From NCBI RefSeq assembly GCF_028471945.1, contig NZ_CP110128.1, positions 1,290,501 through 1,354,500 of the forward strand: DNA of 64,000 nucleotides, read 5' to 3'. The translations under genes were made by a program, and so were the position numbers. Under the pieces are notes generated by a model. It saw only the letters and a program-made list of their open reading frames with translations. It did no database searches and was not told the DNA's origin. Below, piece after piece: positions 52,225-61,387 of the stretch (the first letter of the stretch is position 1; each line of letters opens with the position of its first letter). This DNA is from Pseudomonas sp. WJP1. Lineage in GTDB: Bacteria > Pseudomonadota > Gammaproteobacteria > Pseudomonadales > Pseudomonadaceae.

Positions 52225-54789
52225 TCAGATGTCCCAGACCAGATTGATCGCGAAGTTGCGGCCAGGCTGGGTCAGGCGATCGAGGTTGGCGGGCTGGGTC
52301 ACCGAGGCTTCGCCGACGCTGTCGTAGCCGCGTACGTCATCCCACTGCCAGTACTTCTTGTCGGTCAGGTTGTACAGGCCGGCGTTGACGGTCAGGTCGT
52401 CGGTCACCTTGTAGAAGCCCGCCAGGTCGAGCACGCCGTAACCCGGTGTCTTGAACTGGGTGCTGGTGCCGTCCGGGGTGTTGAAGCTGGTGCTGTCGAC
52501 CCGGGTCTTGCGTTTGACCAGGGTCCAGCTCAGCAACGCGCCGTACTGGTCCTGGTCATAGCCCAGGCCGAAGACGCCGGTCAGCGGGTTGATGCTGTTG
52601 AGCGGCTCGCCGCTGTCATCGTTGCGACCATACAAATAGGCCACCGAGCCCTGGGCGTAGAGACCGCTTGGCGCGCCGAAGGTGTCCAGGTTCAAGCGCC
52701 CCTTGAGCTCCAGGCCCTTGATGGTGGCGTGCTGGATGTTGTTGCTCTGGAAGGTGGTCTCGGTGTAGCCGGGGGTAATGGCGTTCTCGTCGATGAAGTC
52801 GCGATATTTGTTGTAGAACACCGCGACATCGAAGGTGCCGGCGTCGAATTGCCCGCGCAGGCCGGTTTCATAGCTCTTGCTCTTTTCCGGTTCGAGATCG
52901 GGATTGGGTGCGACCTGATAGCCGCCCGCAACGTTTTCGAAGCGCCCATATAGGGCTTTGGCAGTCGGCGTGCGGAAGCCTTCGGCGTACTGGCCGTACC
53001 AGGTGTAGTGGTCGTTGAAGCGGTAAGTGGTGCCGAATTTCGGCGACAGGCGATGCCAGGTCTTGTTGTCCTCGTTGACCTCACCGTTGCCGCTCTGGTC
53101 GGCCGTGGCCAGAAATTCATCGGTCAGGTGCGGCTTGAGCTGGGTGTAGTCGTAGCGCAGGCCGGGCATGAAGGTCCAATTGTTCCAGGCGATCTGGTCC
53201 TGGGCGAACACACTGTAGGTGTTGATGGTCGGGTCCGGAAAGTCGCTGGCCGGGGTCAGGGTGTCGGCAGCGCTCGGCGCGCCGATGACGCGGCACGCGC
53301 CGGCCACGGTCAGGCAGGTGCCGCTACCGGTGCGCAGGCCGGTGACTTTGTCCTGCTTGATGGTGGTGCCGTAAGTGACGACATGGTCGGTGTCGGCAAT
53401 GGCAAACGCCTTGTCAGCCTGGGCATCGAAGACCCATTGGCGATCCTTGTAGGTGGTATCGCGGTTACGCAGCACCGTGCGCGACGGCGCGTAGATTTCT
53501 TCGGTGCTCTGGTCGGTCTTGGCGATCTGGTAATTCAACGTCCACTTGATGTTGTCAGCCAGGAGGCTGTCCACGGCGAAGCGATGATCCAGGCCGAAGC
53601 GCTCGCGGGTGATGGTGTCGTTGCCAGTGCGCGATTTGTAGAAGCCGAAGCCGCGTCCAGCGTTGAACGGGCCACCTACGGCGCTCAGCTGATTGGTGTC
53701 GCGATCGTCCTTGTAGTGCTCGTAAGTCAAGCCAAAGCGCGCATCGTCGGCGTAGTTCCAGCCAAGCTTGGCCAGCACGTTGGTGGTGCGCACATCCTCG
53801 GGGTTGGCTTCGGTGCGGTCCAGGCCGGTTCCGCCGGTTTCGCCGTAGGACTCGGTTTCATGACCGTTGCGCTGGCTCAGGTGCAGCAAGCCGTCGAAGT
53901 CGCCGGCGCGCCCGGCCACGGTGCCGGAGGTGAGCCAGCTGTCATCGGCCGAGCTGTAGCCGGTCTTCAGGCGGGCACCGACGTCCTGGCCTGGCTTGAT
54001 GATGTCGTCCGGGTCCAGCGTGTAGTAGCTGACCGCGCCACCGATGGCGTTGCTGCCGTACAGCACCGAAGCCGGGCCACGCAGGATTTCCACGCGCTTG
54101 ACGATTTCCGGGTCGACATAGTTGCGGTTGGTCTGGGCGTACGGGCCGTTGAAGAAACCGTCGGGTACTTGCACGCCGTCGACCTGGGTCAATACGCGGT
54201 CACCATCGATACCGCGGATGTTGTAGCCGGAAAGACCCGCACGGGTACCGGTGCCGCCTACCGACACTCCCGGCTCGTAGCGCACCAGATCCTTGATGTT
54301 ATTGACGTTGTTGCGGTCGAGATCTTCGCGAGTCTGGACAGTGACGGTGCTGGGCACACTGTTGATGTCTTGTTCCTGGCGAGTGGCGCTGATGGTCACC
54401 TGTTCCAGGTTGAGGGCACCGGCGACGGCGCGCCGCTCCAGCACGATGTTGTTGTTGCCGAGTTTGCGATAGCTCAGGTTGGTCCCCACCAACAGGCGCT
54501 CCAGGGCTTTTTCCGGCGGCAGCGATCCGCGCACGCCCGGTGAGTCGATGCCTTGCGCCAGTTCGGCTGAAAAGCCGACCTGCCAGCCGGTCACGGCGGT
54601 GAACGAATTGAGTGCCGACACCAGCGACTGTGGCGCAATGGTGAACGCGTAATCGCCCATTTTGCGCGCCGACTGCTCGGAAGCAGTGGCGGCCATGACC
54701 GGCGCAGTACCGGCCATCAGGATGGCGGCGGTCAGCAGCGACAGTACGCGGGAAGGTGAAGTGGCTGGGCGGGTAAGGCGAGAGGACAT
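52225..54789 (-). CDS. TonB-dependent haem/haemoglobin-type receptor with signalling domain
   Basis: An 854-residue outer-membrane transporter. ATG 54789 has ACGGAG 10 bases upstream. Order: signal peptide; secretin/TonB N-terminal (STN) signalling domain (~55-105, VTGWQVGFSAELAQGID); plug (~140-265, VPSTVTVQTREDLDRNNVNNIKDLVRYEPGVSV); 22-strand barrel. The FRTPTAKALYGRF and NPDLEPEKS segments resemble the FRAP and NPNL motifs of haem receptors, but there is no histidine between them. C-terminal LVWDI. With the sigma and anti-sigma genes upstream it forms a cell-surface signalling system of HasR/HxuA type. Confidence 0.9.
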   Translation of the reverse strand: MSSRLTRPATSPSRVLSLLTAAILMAGTAPVMAATASEQSARKMGDYAFTIAPQSLVSALNSFTAVTGWQVGFSAELAQGIDSPGVRGSLPPEKALERLLVGTNLSYRKLGNNNIVLERRAVAGALNLEQVTISATRQEQDINSVPSTVTVQTREDLDRNNVNNIKDLVRYEPGVSVGGTGTRAGLSGYNIRGIDGDRVLTQVDGVQVPDGFFNGPYAQTNRNYVDPEIVKRVEILRGPASVLYGSNAIGGAVSYYTLDPDDIIKPGQDVGARLKTGYSSADDSWLTSGTVAGRAGDFDGLLHLSQRNGHETESYGETGGTGLDRTEANPEDVRTTNVLAKLGWNYADDARFGLTYEHYKDDRDTNQLSAVGGPFNAGRGFGFYKSRTGNDTITRERFGLDHRFAVDSLLADNIKWTLNYQIAKTDQSTEEIYAPSRTVLRNRDTTYKDRQWVFDAQADKAFAIADTDHVVTYGTTIKQDKVTGLRTGSGTCLTVAGACRVIGAPSAADTLTPASDFPDPTINTYSVFAQDQIAWNNWTFMPGLRYDYTQLKPHLTDEFLATADQSGNGEVNEDNKTWHRLSPKFGTTYRFNDHYTWYGQYAEGFRTPTAKALYGRFENVAGGYQVAPNPDLEPEKSKSYETGLRGQFDAGTFDVAVFYNKYRDFIDENAITPGYTETTFQSNNIQHATIKGLELKGRLNLDTFGAPSGLYAQGSVAYLYGRNDDSGEPLNSINPLTGVFGLGYDQDQYGALLSWTLVKRKTRVDSTSFNTPDGTSTQFKTPGYGVLDLAGFYKVTDDLTVNAGLYNLTDKKYWQWDDVRGYDSVGEASVTQPANLDRLTQPGRNFAINLVWDI

Positions 54790-54895
54790 CGATAGCGCTC
54801 CGTGTCGCACGAATCTTTATAGGTGCTGATTGGCATTGAGAGATGCGAATCAATTGCATTGGCTATAACGAGACGTACGAGCTTTGGCTATCGAG

Positions 54896-54910
54896 TAAAA
54901 ATAATTCTCA
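54896..54910. promoter_or_regulatory. Fur box upstream of the TonB receptor
   Basis: On the minus strand TGAGAATTATTTTTA, which agrees with the 7-1-7 Fur consensus TGATAAT-N-ATTATCA at 11-12 of 14 positions. It lies in the 122-base gap before the receptor, right after the FecR stop. Confidence 0.65.
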
Positions 54911-54911
54911 T

Positions 54912-55877
54912 TTAGTTCAAGATGACCAGCGCAGGGTATTCCTTGAGCTGTGCCGAGGTGATGTGAGCCAGCGAGCGGACCACGTCCAGCGGCTGGTCGA
55001 GGCGATAATTTCCGGTCACGGCAACATTCGCCAACTGCTCGTTGTTGTTGATGATCCAGCCAGGGTAGTAGCGACGCAGCTCCGCCAGCACCTGGTTCAG
55101 CGGGCAGTTTTCAAACACCAGGCGACCCTGGACCCAGGCCAGGTCAGTGGCCGCATCGAGTTTGGCCGGGCGGTCGAAACCATTGGGGCCGATGCGGATG
55201 CTTTCTCCGGCCGTCAGCCGAACCCGGGCGTCGTCGCCGGTGGCGCGCAAGTCGACATCCCCGCGCTGCACCCGAACCTGGGTCACGCCGTCGAGGTAAC
55301 GCACGGCAAATGCCGTATCACGGACACTCGCGGTGACCCGACCCGCGTCGATTTCCAGCGGCAGGCCGCGATGCGGCTGCACTTCGAAAAACGCCTCGCC
55401 CTGATACAGCCGGGCCACGCGCTTCTGGTCGTTGATGGTGCTGGAAAACGCCGAATTGGTGTTGAGCAGGACTTTCGAGCCGTCCTCCAGTTGCAGGCGC
55501 TGGCGTTCACCGACCACGGTCAGGTGGTCGGCCTGCAGGCGCATTGGCAGATTGCTGAAGCTGAACAAGCCGAGGATCAGCACGGCGGCAGTGGCCAACG
55601 GCTTCCAGTGCGGGCGCAGGCGCGACAGTACGCTGACTTTGGCTGGTTGTGCCGCCAGTTTTTGCGCGCATTGCGTGACGGGCGCACCGTTCCAGATCGC
55701 CTCGGCCTTGGCGAATGCCTCGGCGTGGGCCGGGTCGGCCGCGAGCCATTGGTGGAACTGGCGGGTCTGTTCTTCGCTCGGGCTGTCCAGCACGATCAGC
55801 CAGTCCAGGGCCTGGTCCATCGCCTCGGCTGTGGCCTGCGCCGGGGAAGGCGAAGGGGCGCGGTGGGTGTCCGTCAC
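54912..55877 (-). CDS. FecR-family anti-sigma factor / sigma regulator
   Basis: A 321-residue single-pass inner-membrane protein. N-terminal cytoplasmic anti-sigma domain (DUF4880; WLIVLDSPSEEQTRQFHQWLAADPAHAEAF, ~25-55), membrane segment (PLATAAVLILGLFSF, ~92-107), periplasmic FecR domain (LEDGSKVLLNTNSAFSSTINDQKRVARLYQGEAFFEV) and C-terminal STN-contacting domain (YYPGWIINNNEQLANVAVTGNYRLDQPLDVV). It relays the receptor signal to the sigma factor encoded 101 bases upstream. Confidence 0.92.
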   Translation of the reverse strand: MTDTHRAPSPSPAQATAEAMDQALDWLIVLDSPSEEQTRQFHQWLAADPAHAEAFAKAEAIWNGAPVTQCAQKLAAQPAKVSVLSRLRPHWKPLATAAVLILGLFSFSNLPMRLQADHLTVVGERQRLQLEDGSKVLLNTNSAFSSTINDQKRVARLYQGEAFFEVQPHRGLPLEIDAGRVTASVRDTAFAVRYLDGVTQVRVQRGDVDLRATGDDARVRLTAGESIRIGPNGFDRPAKLDAATDLAWVQGRLVFENCPLNQVLAELRRYYPGWIINNNEQLANVAVTGNYRLDQPLDVVRSLAHITSAQLKEYPALVILN

Positions 55878-55978
55878 GGTGTTTCCTCGGCGTGTCTGTG
55901 CACGGGTGTTTTTTTAGTGAAGCGCAAAAGAGGGCCAAGGGTAGCCCTGATGAACAAGGTCGTCGAGCCATGGGTGGC

Positions 55979-56497
55979 TCAGTGGCCGTTCGACCGGTCG
56001 GCGACGCCGATGCAGATGGTCATGATCAGTTTCAGCTCCTTCTGCACGGTACTGAGTGAGACGCCGAGTTTCTCGGCGATCTCCAGATAGCTATGACCGT
56101 GCAGGCGGCTGAGGATGAAAATCTGCTGCTGGCGGGAACTGAGTTGACTGAGGCGCACGTTCAAACGCTCGAGCAATTGTTCGGCATGGGCGGCGTCCTC
56201 GGCACTGCTGGCGGGGGCGGCGACGCTTTCCACCACGTCCAGTGGCACGTCATCGACCATGGTGCGCGAGTGGATGCGCCGCGCGCGCAAATGGTCCAGC
56301 GCCAGGTTGCGGGCGGTCTGGAAAACGAAGGGTTCCAGGTGATCGATGGCCCGCTCGCTGAGTGCACGGCTCACGCGCAGGTAGGTCTCCTGCAAGAGGT
56401 CTTCGGCGGTGCTGTGATTGTTGACCATCCGCTCCAGCGTACGCAGCAGAGAGATTCGCTGGTTGATGAAGACGTCGTTGAAGCGCGATTGACTCAC
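55979..56497 (-). CDS. ECF sigma factor, FecI-like (iron/haem cell-surface signalling)
   Basis: A 172-residue FecI-type sigma. Region 2: NQRISLLRTLERMVNNHSTAEDLLQETYLRVSRALSER and FVFQTARNLALDHLRARR; region 4: LSSRQQQIFILSRLHGHSYLEIAEKLGVSLSTVQKEL. The strong Fur box 26 bases upstream of its start shows iron control. It probably transcribes the receptor gene; the cognate FecR lies next to it. By genome context it matches HasI/HxuI-type factors. No HasA haemophore gene is near. Confidence 0.93.
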   Translation of the reverse strand: MSQSRFNDVFINQRISLLRTLERMVNNHSTAEDLLQETYLRVSRALSERAIDHLEPFVFQTARNLALDHLRARRIHSRTMVDDVPLDVVESVAAPASSAEDAAHAEQLLERLNVRLSQLSSRQQQIFILSRLHGHSYLEIAEKLGVSLSTVQKELKLIMTICIGVADRSNGH

Positions 56498-56523
56498 GGG
56501 AGGACCTGATCCATTTCGAGTGA

Positions 56524-56540
56524 ATGATAATGCTTATCAT
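56524..56540. promoter_or_regulatory. Fur box upstream of the ECF sigma gene
   Basis: ATGATAATGCTTATCAT, a perfect 7-base inverted repeat around TGC, nearly identical to the Fur consensus. It lies 26 bases upstream of the sigma factor start, where bound Fur would block transcription in iron-rich cells. Confidence 0.9.
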
Positions 56541-56574
56541 CCGCTCGAATGGTCAAGTACTGATTTGTGAAGGT

Positions 56575-57039
56575 TTACGCCCGACCCTGCAAATAAGTGG
56601 CGTAATCAGGAATCCGATGCCCGTGGGCCTGATCCATCAGCGGGCTGCTGAGCAGGTAGTCGGCGCTGCATTCGTTGCAGGCCACCGGGATGTTCCAGAC
56701 CGCCGCGACCCGCAGCAATGCCTTAATGTCGGGGTCGTGTGGCTGTGGTTCGAACGGGTCCCAGAAGAACACCAGCATATCGACCCGTTGCTCGGCGATT
56801 CGCGCACCGAGCTGTTGGTCTCCGCCCAATGGGCCGCTGATCATGCTCTCCACCGGCAGGTCGAGGCGTTGTTGCAACAACAACCCGGTGGTGCCGGTGG
56901 CGACCAGTTCATGTTGCGCGAGCCGGTCTTTCTGACGTTCGGCCCAGTCCAGCAAAAACACTTTGCAATGGTCATGGGCGACCAGGGCGATGCGCTTGCG
57001 CGCTGCCAGGGTCTTTTGGGTAAAGGTGATGCCGATCAT
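56575..57039 (-). CDS. mgsA: Methylglyoxal synthase
   Basis: A 154-residue cytoplasmic enzyme that turns dihydroxyacetone phosphate into methylglyoxal and phosphate. Motifs: RIALVAHDHCKVFLLDW (~residues 16-32), ATGTTG, SGPLGGDQQLGARI with the catalytic Asp, FFWDPFEPQPHDPDIKALLRVAAVWNIPVACN (~92-123). It opens a bypass from triose phosphates when phosphate is short. It lies downstream of gap, separated by a REP pair. Confidence 0.95.
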   Translation of the reverse strand: MIGITFTQKTLAARKRIALVAHDHCKVFLLDWAERQKDRLAQHELVATGTTGLLLQQRLDLPVESMISGPLGGDQQLGARIAEQRVDMLVFFWDPFEPQPHDPDIKALLRVAAVWNIPVACNECSADYLLSSPLMDQAHGHRIPDYATYLQGRA

Positions 57040-57084
57040 GGGTTGTTCCAGACGTGCGAAGGTGATGCTGAGGGCGCCATCTCC

Positions 57085-57174
57085 TGTAGGAGCCAGGCTT
57101 GCCGGCGAAGAACGATGACGCGGAATAACAGGTAAACCGCGTCGTCTGGTTCGCCGGCAAGCCTGGCTCCTACG
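57085..57174. repeat. REP pair
   Basis: Facing TGTAGGAGCCAGGCTTGCCG and CGGCAAGCCTGGCTCCTAC, with a 50-base centre, between the gap stop and the mgsA start. Confidence 0.88.
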
Positions 57175-57196
57175 GAATCGGGTGTGACGTGCCGAA

Positions 57197-58198
57197 TTAT
57201 TCGGCGTTGCACAGCGCCAGGCAGTTATCGAGCATGCGGTTGGAGAAGCCCCATTCGTTGTCGTACCAGGCCAGCACCTTGAGCAGCTTGCCGCTGGACT
57301 TGGTGTGGTTGGCGTCGAAGATCGACGACAGCGGGTTGTGATTGAAGTCGCTCGAGACCAGCGGCAAGGTGTTGTAGCCGAGGATTTTCGAGTGCTGGGC
57401 GGCTTGCCTGAGCAGTTCGTTCACCTCTTGTGCGCTGGCTTCTTTTTTCAGCTGAACGGTCAGGTCGACCAGGGATACGTTGATCACCGGCACGCGCACC
57501 GCCATGCCGGTCAGTTTGCCCGCCAGTTCCGGCAGCACCAGGCCGACCGCTTCAGCTGCACCGGTCTTGCTCGGGATCATATTCTGGGTGGCCGAGCGGG
57601 CGCGGTACGGGTCGGTGTGGTAGACGTCGGTCAGGTTCTGGTCGTTGGTGTAGGCGTGGATGGTGGTCATCAGGCCGCTTTCGATGCCCAGTTCGCGATG
57701 CAGCACCTGTGCCACCGGGGCCAGGCAGTTGGTGGTGCACGAGGCGTTTGAAATAATCTGGTGCGATTGGCGCAGAATGTCGTGGTTGACCCCATAAACC
57801 ACAGTGGCGTCGGCGCCTGTGGCCGGGGCCGAGATAATCACTTTGCGGGCACCGGCCGTAATATGCGCGGCGGCTTTGGCACGGTCGGTGAACAGGCCGG
57901 TGCATTCGAACACCACATCGATCTTTTCCGCGGCCCAGGGCAGGTCGGCCGGATTGCGAATGGCGCTGACCGCGATACGGTCGCCGTTGACGGTCAGGCT
58001 TTCCTTATCATGCTGGACATCGGCGTCGAACGTGCCGTGAACCGTGTCGTACTTGAGCAAGTGCGCATTGATCGCGCTGTCACCCAGGTCGTTGATGGCG
58101 ACGATCTGCAAATCCTGGCGATAGCCTTGGGTATAGAGTGCCCGGAGGACGTTACGACCGATTCGGCCAAAACCATTGATTGCGATTCGTAGAGTCAT
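57197..58198 (-). CDS. gap: Glyceraldehyde-3-phosphate dehydrogenase, type I
   Basis: A 333-residue NAD-dependent GAPDH (gap-1). Rossmann N-terminus [16 protein letters not shown], catalytic Cys in [15 protein letters not shown] (~residue 155), [28 protein letters not shown], and [13 protein letters not shown] at the end. In Pseudomonas this paralogue works in the glycolytic direction after the Entner-Doudoroff split and is divergent from edd. A candidate promoter (-35 TTGTTT, 16 bases, -10 TAATCT) overlaps a HexR operator 24 bases before the start. Confidence 0.96.
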   Translation of the reverse strand: MTLRIAINGFGRIGRNVLRALYTQGYRQDLQIVAINDLGDSAINAHLLKYDTVHGTFDADVQHDKESLTVNGDRIAVSAIRNPADLPWAAEKIDVVFECTGLFTDRAKAAAHITAGARKVIISAPATGADATVVYGVNHDILRQSHQIISNASCTTNCLAPVAQVLHRELGIESGLMTTIHAYTNDQNLTDVYHTDPYRARSATQNMIPSKTGAAEAVGLVLPELAGKLTGMAVRVPVINVSLVDLTVQLKKEASAQEVNELLRQAAQHSKILGYNTLPLVSSDFNHNPLSSIFDANHTKSSGKLLKVLAWYDNEWGFSNRMLDNCLALCNAE

Positions 58199-58221
58199 TT
58201 GTCAGCGCCGCCGTCGTTTTG

Positions 58222-58236
58222 TTGTTGGAATTACAA
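58222..58236. promoter_or_regulatory. HexR operator near gap
   Basis: TTGT-TGGAATT-ACAA, an exact TTGT-N7-ACAA HexR site. It abuts the candidate gap -10 (minus-strand TAATCT, 58236-58241), so bound HexR would block transcription initiation. Confidence 0.85.
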
Positions 58237-58263
58237 GATTATTCGCAAAAAAATAGAAAACAA
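58236..58263 (-). promoter_or_regulatory. Candidate gap promoter
   Basis: On the minus strand TTGTTT (58263-58258), 16 bases, TAATCT (58241-58236). It lies about 40 bases upstream of the gap start and overlaps the HexR operator at its downstream end. Confidence 0.5.
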
Positions 58264-58283
58264 GCCTTTTTAATGGCAATATT

Positions 58284-58298
58284 TTGTTCAATCTACAA
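58284..58298. promoter_or_regulatory. HexR operator near edd
   Basis: TTGT-TCAATCT-ACAA, a second exact TTGT-N7-ACAA site, 62 bases from the first; it likely controls the divergent edd promoter. Confidence 0.85.
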
Positions 58299-58418
58299 CG
58301 AGTGACCTGAATCAACTGGTCCGAATGGTCAAGAAAGCCGTCTGTCATCCCATCGACACCGGTGTTTGATCAGCATAGACAATCAGGTCGCCACATCCGT
58401 TAGCCTGGAGTTCTACAC

Positions 58419-60245
58419 ATGCATCCCCGCGTCCTTGAGGTCACCGAACGGCTTATCGCCCGCAGCCGCGCCACGCGTGAGGCTTACCTTGCATTGATCC
58501 GCGATGCCGCCAGCGACGGTCCGATGCGCGGCAAGCTGCAATGCGCCAACTTCGCCCACGGTGTGGCCGGTTGCGGCAGCGACGACAAGAACAGCCTGCG
58601 GATGATGAACTCCGCCAACATCGCAATTGTTTCGTCATATAACGACATGCTCTCGGCGCACCAGCCGTATGAAGTCTTTCCTGAGCTGATCAAGAAGGCC
58701 CTGCGTGAAATCGGCTCGGTCGGCCAGTTCGCCGGCGGCACCCCGGCCATGTGCGATGGCGTGACCCAGGGCGAGCCGGGCATGGAGCTGAGCCTGCCGA
58801 GCCGTGAAGTGATCGCGCTGTCCACCGCCGTGGCGCTTTCCCATAACATGTTCGATGGCGCGCTGATGCTCGGCATCTGTGACAAGATCGTCCCGGGCCT
58901 GATGATGGGCGCGTTGCGCTTCGGCCATCTGCCGATGATCTTCGTGCCGGGCGGGCCGATGGTGTCGGGTATTTCCAACAAGCAGAAAGCCGACGTGCGC
59001 CAGCGCTACGCCGAAGGCAAGGCCAGCCGTGAAGAGCTGCTGGAGTCGGAAATGAATTCCTACCACAGCCCCGGCACCTGCACCTTTTACGGCACCGCCA
59101 ACACCAACCAGTTGCTGATGGAAGTCATGGGCCTGCATTTGCCGGGCGCGTCCTTCGTCAACCCGAACACGCCATTGCGCGACGCCCTGACCCGCGAAGC
59201 GGCGCATCAGGTGACGCGCATTACCAAACAGAACGGCGACTACCTGCCGATCGGCGAAATCGTCGACGAGCGTTCGCTGGTCAACTCCATCGTCGCCCTG
59301 CACGCCACCGGCGGCTCGACCAACCACACCCTGCACATGCCGGCGATCGCCATGGCGGCGGGTATCCAGTTGACTTGGCAGGACATGGCCGACCTCTCCG
59401 AGGTGGTGCCGACCCTGAGCCACGTCTACCCGAACGGCAAGGCCGACATCAACCACTTCCAGGCGGCGGGCGGCATGTCGTTCCTGATCCGCGAACTGCT
59501 GGATGCCGGATTGCTCCACGAAAACGTCAACACCGTGCTCGGCCACGGGCTGCGCCGCTACACCATGGAGCCGTTCCTCGATAATGGCGAGCTGGTCTGG
59601 CGCGAAGGCATCACCGAAAGCCTCGATGAAAGCATCCTGCGCCCAGTCGCCCGGGCGTTCTCGCCGGAGGGTGGCCTGCGTGTGATGGAAGGCAACCTCG
59701 GTCGCGGCGTGATGAAGGTTTCGGCCGTGGCACTGGAAAACCAGATCGTCGAAGCACCGGCCATGGTGTTCCAGGATCAGCAAGACCTGGCCGATGCGTT
59801 CAAGGCTGGTTTGCTGGAGAAGGATTTCGTCGCGGTGATGCGCTTCCAGGGCCCGCGTTCCAACGGCATGCCGGAACTGCACAAGATGACGCCGTTCCTC
59901 GGTGTGTTGCAGGATCGCGGCTTCAAGGTGGCACTGGTCACCGACGGGCGCATGTCCGGCGCGTCGGGGAAAATCCCGGCGGCCATCCACGTCAGCCCCG
60001 AAGCTTACGTGGGCGGCGCTTTGGCGCGGGTGCAAGAGGGCGATATCATCCGCGTCGATGGCGTCAAAGGCACCCTGGAGCTTAAGGTGGACGCCGAAGA
60101 ATTCGCAGCGCGCACGCCGGCCAAGGGCCTGTTGGGCAACAACATCGGCACCGGTCGCGAACTGTTTGGTTTCATGCGCATGGCCTTCAGCTCGGCAGAG
60201 CAGGGGGCCAGCGCCTTCACTTCTGCCCTGGAGACGCTTAATTGA
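58419..60245 (+). CDS. edd: 6-Phosphogluconate dehydratase
   Basis: First enzyme of the Entner-Doudoroff pathway: 6-phosphogluconate to KDPG. 608 residues, full length for the IlvD/EDD family. Motifs: [36 protein letters not shown] (~residues 108-145), [25 protein letters not shown] (~218-245; iron-sulphur Cys), and [22 protein letters not shown] (~508-530). Iron-sulphur enzyme, cytoplasmic. First gene of edd-glk-gltR-gtrS, with HexR sites upstream. Confidence 0.97.
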   Translation: MHPRVLEVTERLIARSRATREAYLALIRDAASDGPMRGKLQCANFAHGVAGCGSDDKNSLRMMNSANIAIVSSYNDMLSAHQPYEVFPELIKKALREIGSVGQFAGGTPAMCDGVTQGEPGMELSLPSREVIALSTAVALSHNMFDGALMLGICDKIVPGLMMGALRFGHLPMIFVPGGPMVSGISNKQKADVRQRYAEGKASREELLESEMNSYHSPGTCTFYGTANTNQLLMEVMGLHLPGASFVNPNTPLRDALTREAAHQVTRITKQNGDYLPIGEIVDERSLVNSIVALHATGGSTNHTLHMPAIAMAAGIQLTWQDMADLSEVVPTLSHVYPNGKADINHFQAAGGMSFLIRELLDAGLLHENVNTVLGHGLRRYTMEPFLDNGELVWREGITESLDESILRPVARAFSPEGGLRVMEGNLGRGVMKVSAVALENQIVEAPAMVFQDQQDLADAFKAGLLEKDFVAVMRFQGPRSNGMPELHKMTPFLGVLQDRGFKVALVTDGRMSGASGKIPAAIHVSPEAYVGGALARVQEGDIIRVDGVKGTLELKVDAEEFAARTPAKGLLGNNIGTGRELFGFMRMAFSSAEQGASAFTSALETLN

Positions 60246-61201
60246 AACTGGCTTTGGTCGGTGACATCGGTGGCACCAACGCACGGTTCGCGTTGTGGAA
60301 AAACCAGCAGCTGGAATCGGTCCAGGTGCTGGCGACGGCCGACCATGCCAGCCCGGAAGAGGCCATCAGCCTCTACCTGAGCGGGCTTGGCCTGGCGCCG
60401 GGTTCGATCGGTTCGGTGTGCCTGTCGGTGGCAGGCCCCGTGAGCGGCGACGAATTCAAGTTTACCAACAATCACTGGCGCCTGAGCCGCCGTGATTTCT
60501 GTCAGGCCTTGCAGGTGGATCAGCTGTTGCTGGTCAACGACTTTTCCGCCATGGCCCTGGGCATGACGCGTTTGCAGCCGGGCGAATTCCGCGTGGTCTG
60601 CGAAGGCACGCCGGAACCGTTGCGCCCGGCGGTGGTGATTGGCCCGGGCACGGGGTTGGGGGTCGGCACGTTGCTTGATCTCGGTGAAGGGCGATTTGCC
60701 GCGTTGCCGGGGGAGGGCGGTCACGTCGATCTGCCGCTGAGCAGCCCGCGCGAGACTCAACTGTGGCAGCACATCTTCAACGAGATCGGGCATGTCAGCG
60801 CCGAAACGGCGTTGAGCGGAGGCGGCTTGCCACGGGTCTATCGGGCGATCTGTGCGGTAGACGGCCACGAGCCGGTACTCGACACGCCGGAAGCGATCAC
60901 CGCTGCGGGCCTGGCGGGTGATCCGATTGCCCTGGAAGTGCTCGAACAATTCTGCTGCTGGCTCGGTCGCGTGGCGGGCAACAACGTGCTGACCACCGGT
61001 GCCCGCGCTGGTGTGTACATCGTTGGCGGGGTGATTCCGCGCTTTGCCGATTTCTTCCTCGAAAGTGGTTTCGCCAGGTGCTTTGCCGACAAGGGGTGCA
61101 TGAGCGATTACTTCAAGGGGATTCCGGTGTGGCTGGTGACGGCTCCTTATTCGGGGTTGATGGGTGCGGGGGTTGCGCTGGAACAATCCATCCCGACCTG
61201 A
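60242..61201 (+). CDS. glk: Glucokinase
   Basis: A 319-residue ATP-dependent glucokinase that makes glucose-6-phosphate from imported glucose. The start is TTG 60242, overlapping the edd stop by four bases (TTGA), so it is translationally coupled. Motifs: [14 protein letters not shown] (~5-18), [12 protein letters not shown] (~96-107), [12 protein letters not shown] (~133-144), EGGHVDLPL (~157-165). The N-terminal Met would come from a TTG; no better ATG is present. Confidence 0.96.
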   Translation: MKLALVGDIGGTNARFALWKNQQLESVQVLATADHASPEEAISLYLSGLGLAPGSIGSVCLSVAGPVSGDEFKFTNNHWRLSRRDFCQALQVDQLLLVNDFSAMALGMTRLQPGEFRVVCEGTPEPLRPAVVIGPGTGLGVGTLLDLGEGRFAALPGEGGHVDLPLSSPRETQLWQHIFNEIGHVSAETALSGGGLPRVYRAICAVDGHEPVLDTPEAITAAGLAGDPIALEVLEQFCCWLGRVAGNNVLTTGARAGVYIVGGVIPRFADFFLESGFARCFADKGCMSDYFKGIPVWLVTAPYSGLMGAGVALEQSIPT

Positions 61202-61213
61202 AATGCGATTCCC

Positions 61214-61313
61214 TGTAGGAGCGAGCCTGCTCGCGATGGACGTTAACGATAACGCGTGCTTTCTGAATGCACGCGGTGCGTTTGAGTCCATCGCGAGCAG
61301 GCTCGCTCCTACA
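61214..61313. repeat. REP pair
   Basis: Facing TGTAGGAGCGAGCCTGCTCGCG and CGCGAGCAGGCTCGCTCCTACA with a 56-base centre that has its own inverted parts, in the glk-gltR gap. Confidence 0.88.
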
Positions 61314-61328
61314 GTTGCTTTGTGGTGT

Positions 61329-61355
61329 TTGTAAAATCGGTGCTTAAGGCATAAT
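61329..61355 (+). promoter_or_regulatory. Candidate gltR promoter
   Basis: TTGTAA, 15 bases, CATAAT, ending 32 bases before the gltR GTG. Spacing is short for sigma-70, so this is tentative. Confidence 0.4.
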
Positions 61356-61387
61356 CCGCCCAATTCAAACAACAAGGACGCCGCCCC

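Noticed and set aside
58635..60284. Antisense open frame over edd (~550 codons)
   Set aside because: Shadow of edd; His/Arg/Gln-rich translation with no homology pattern.
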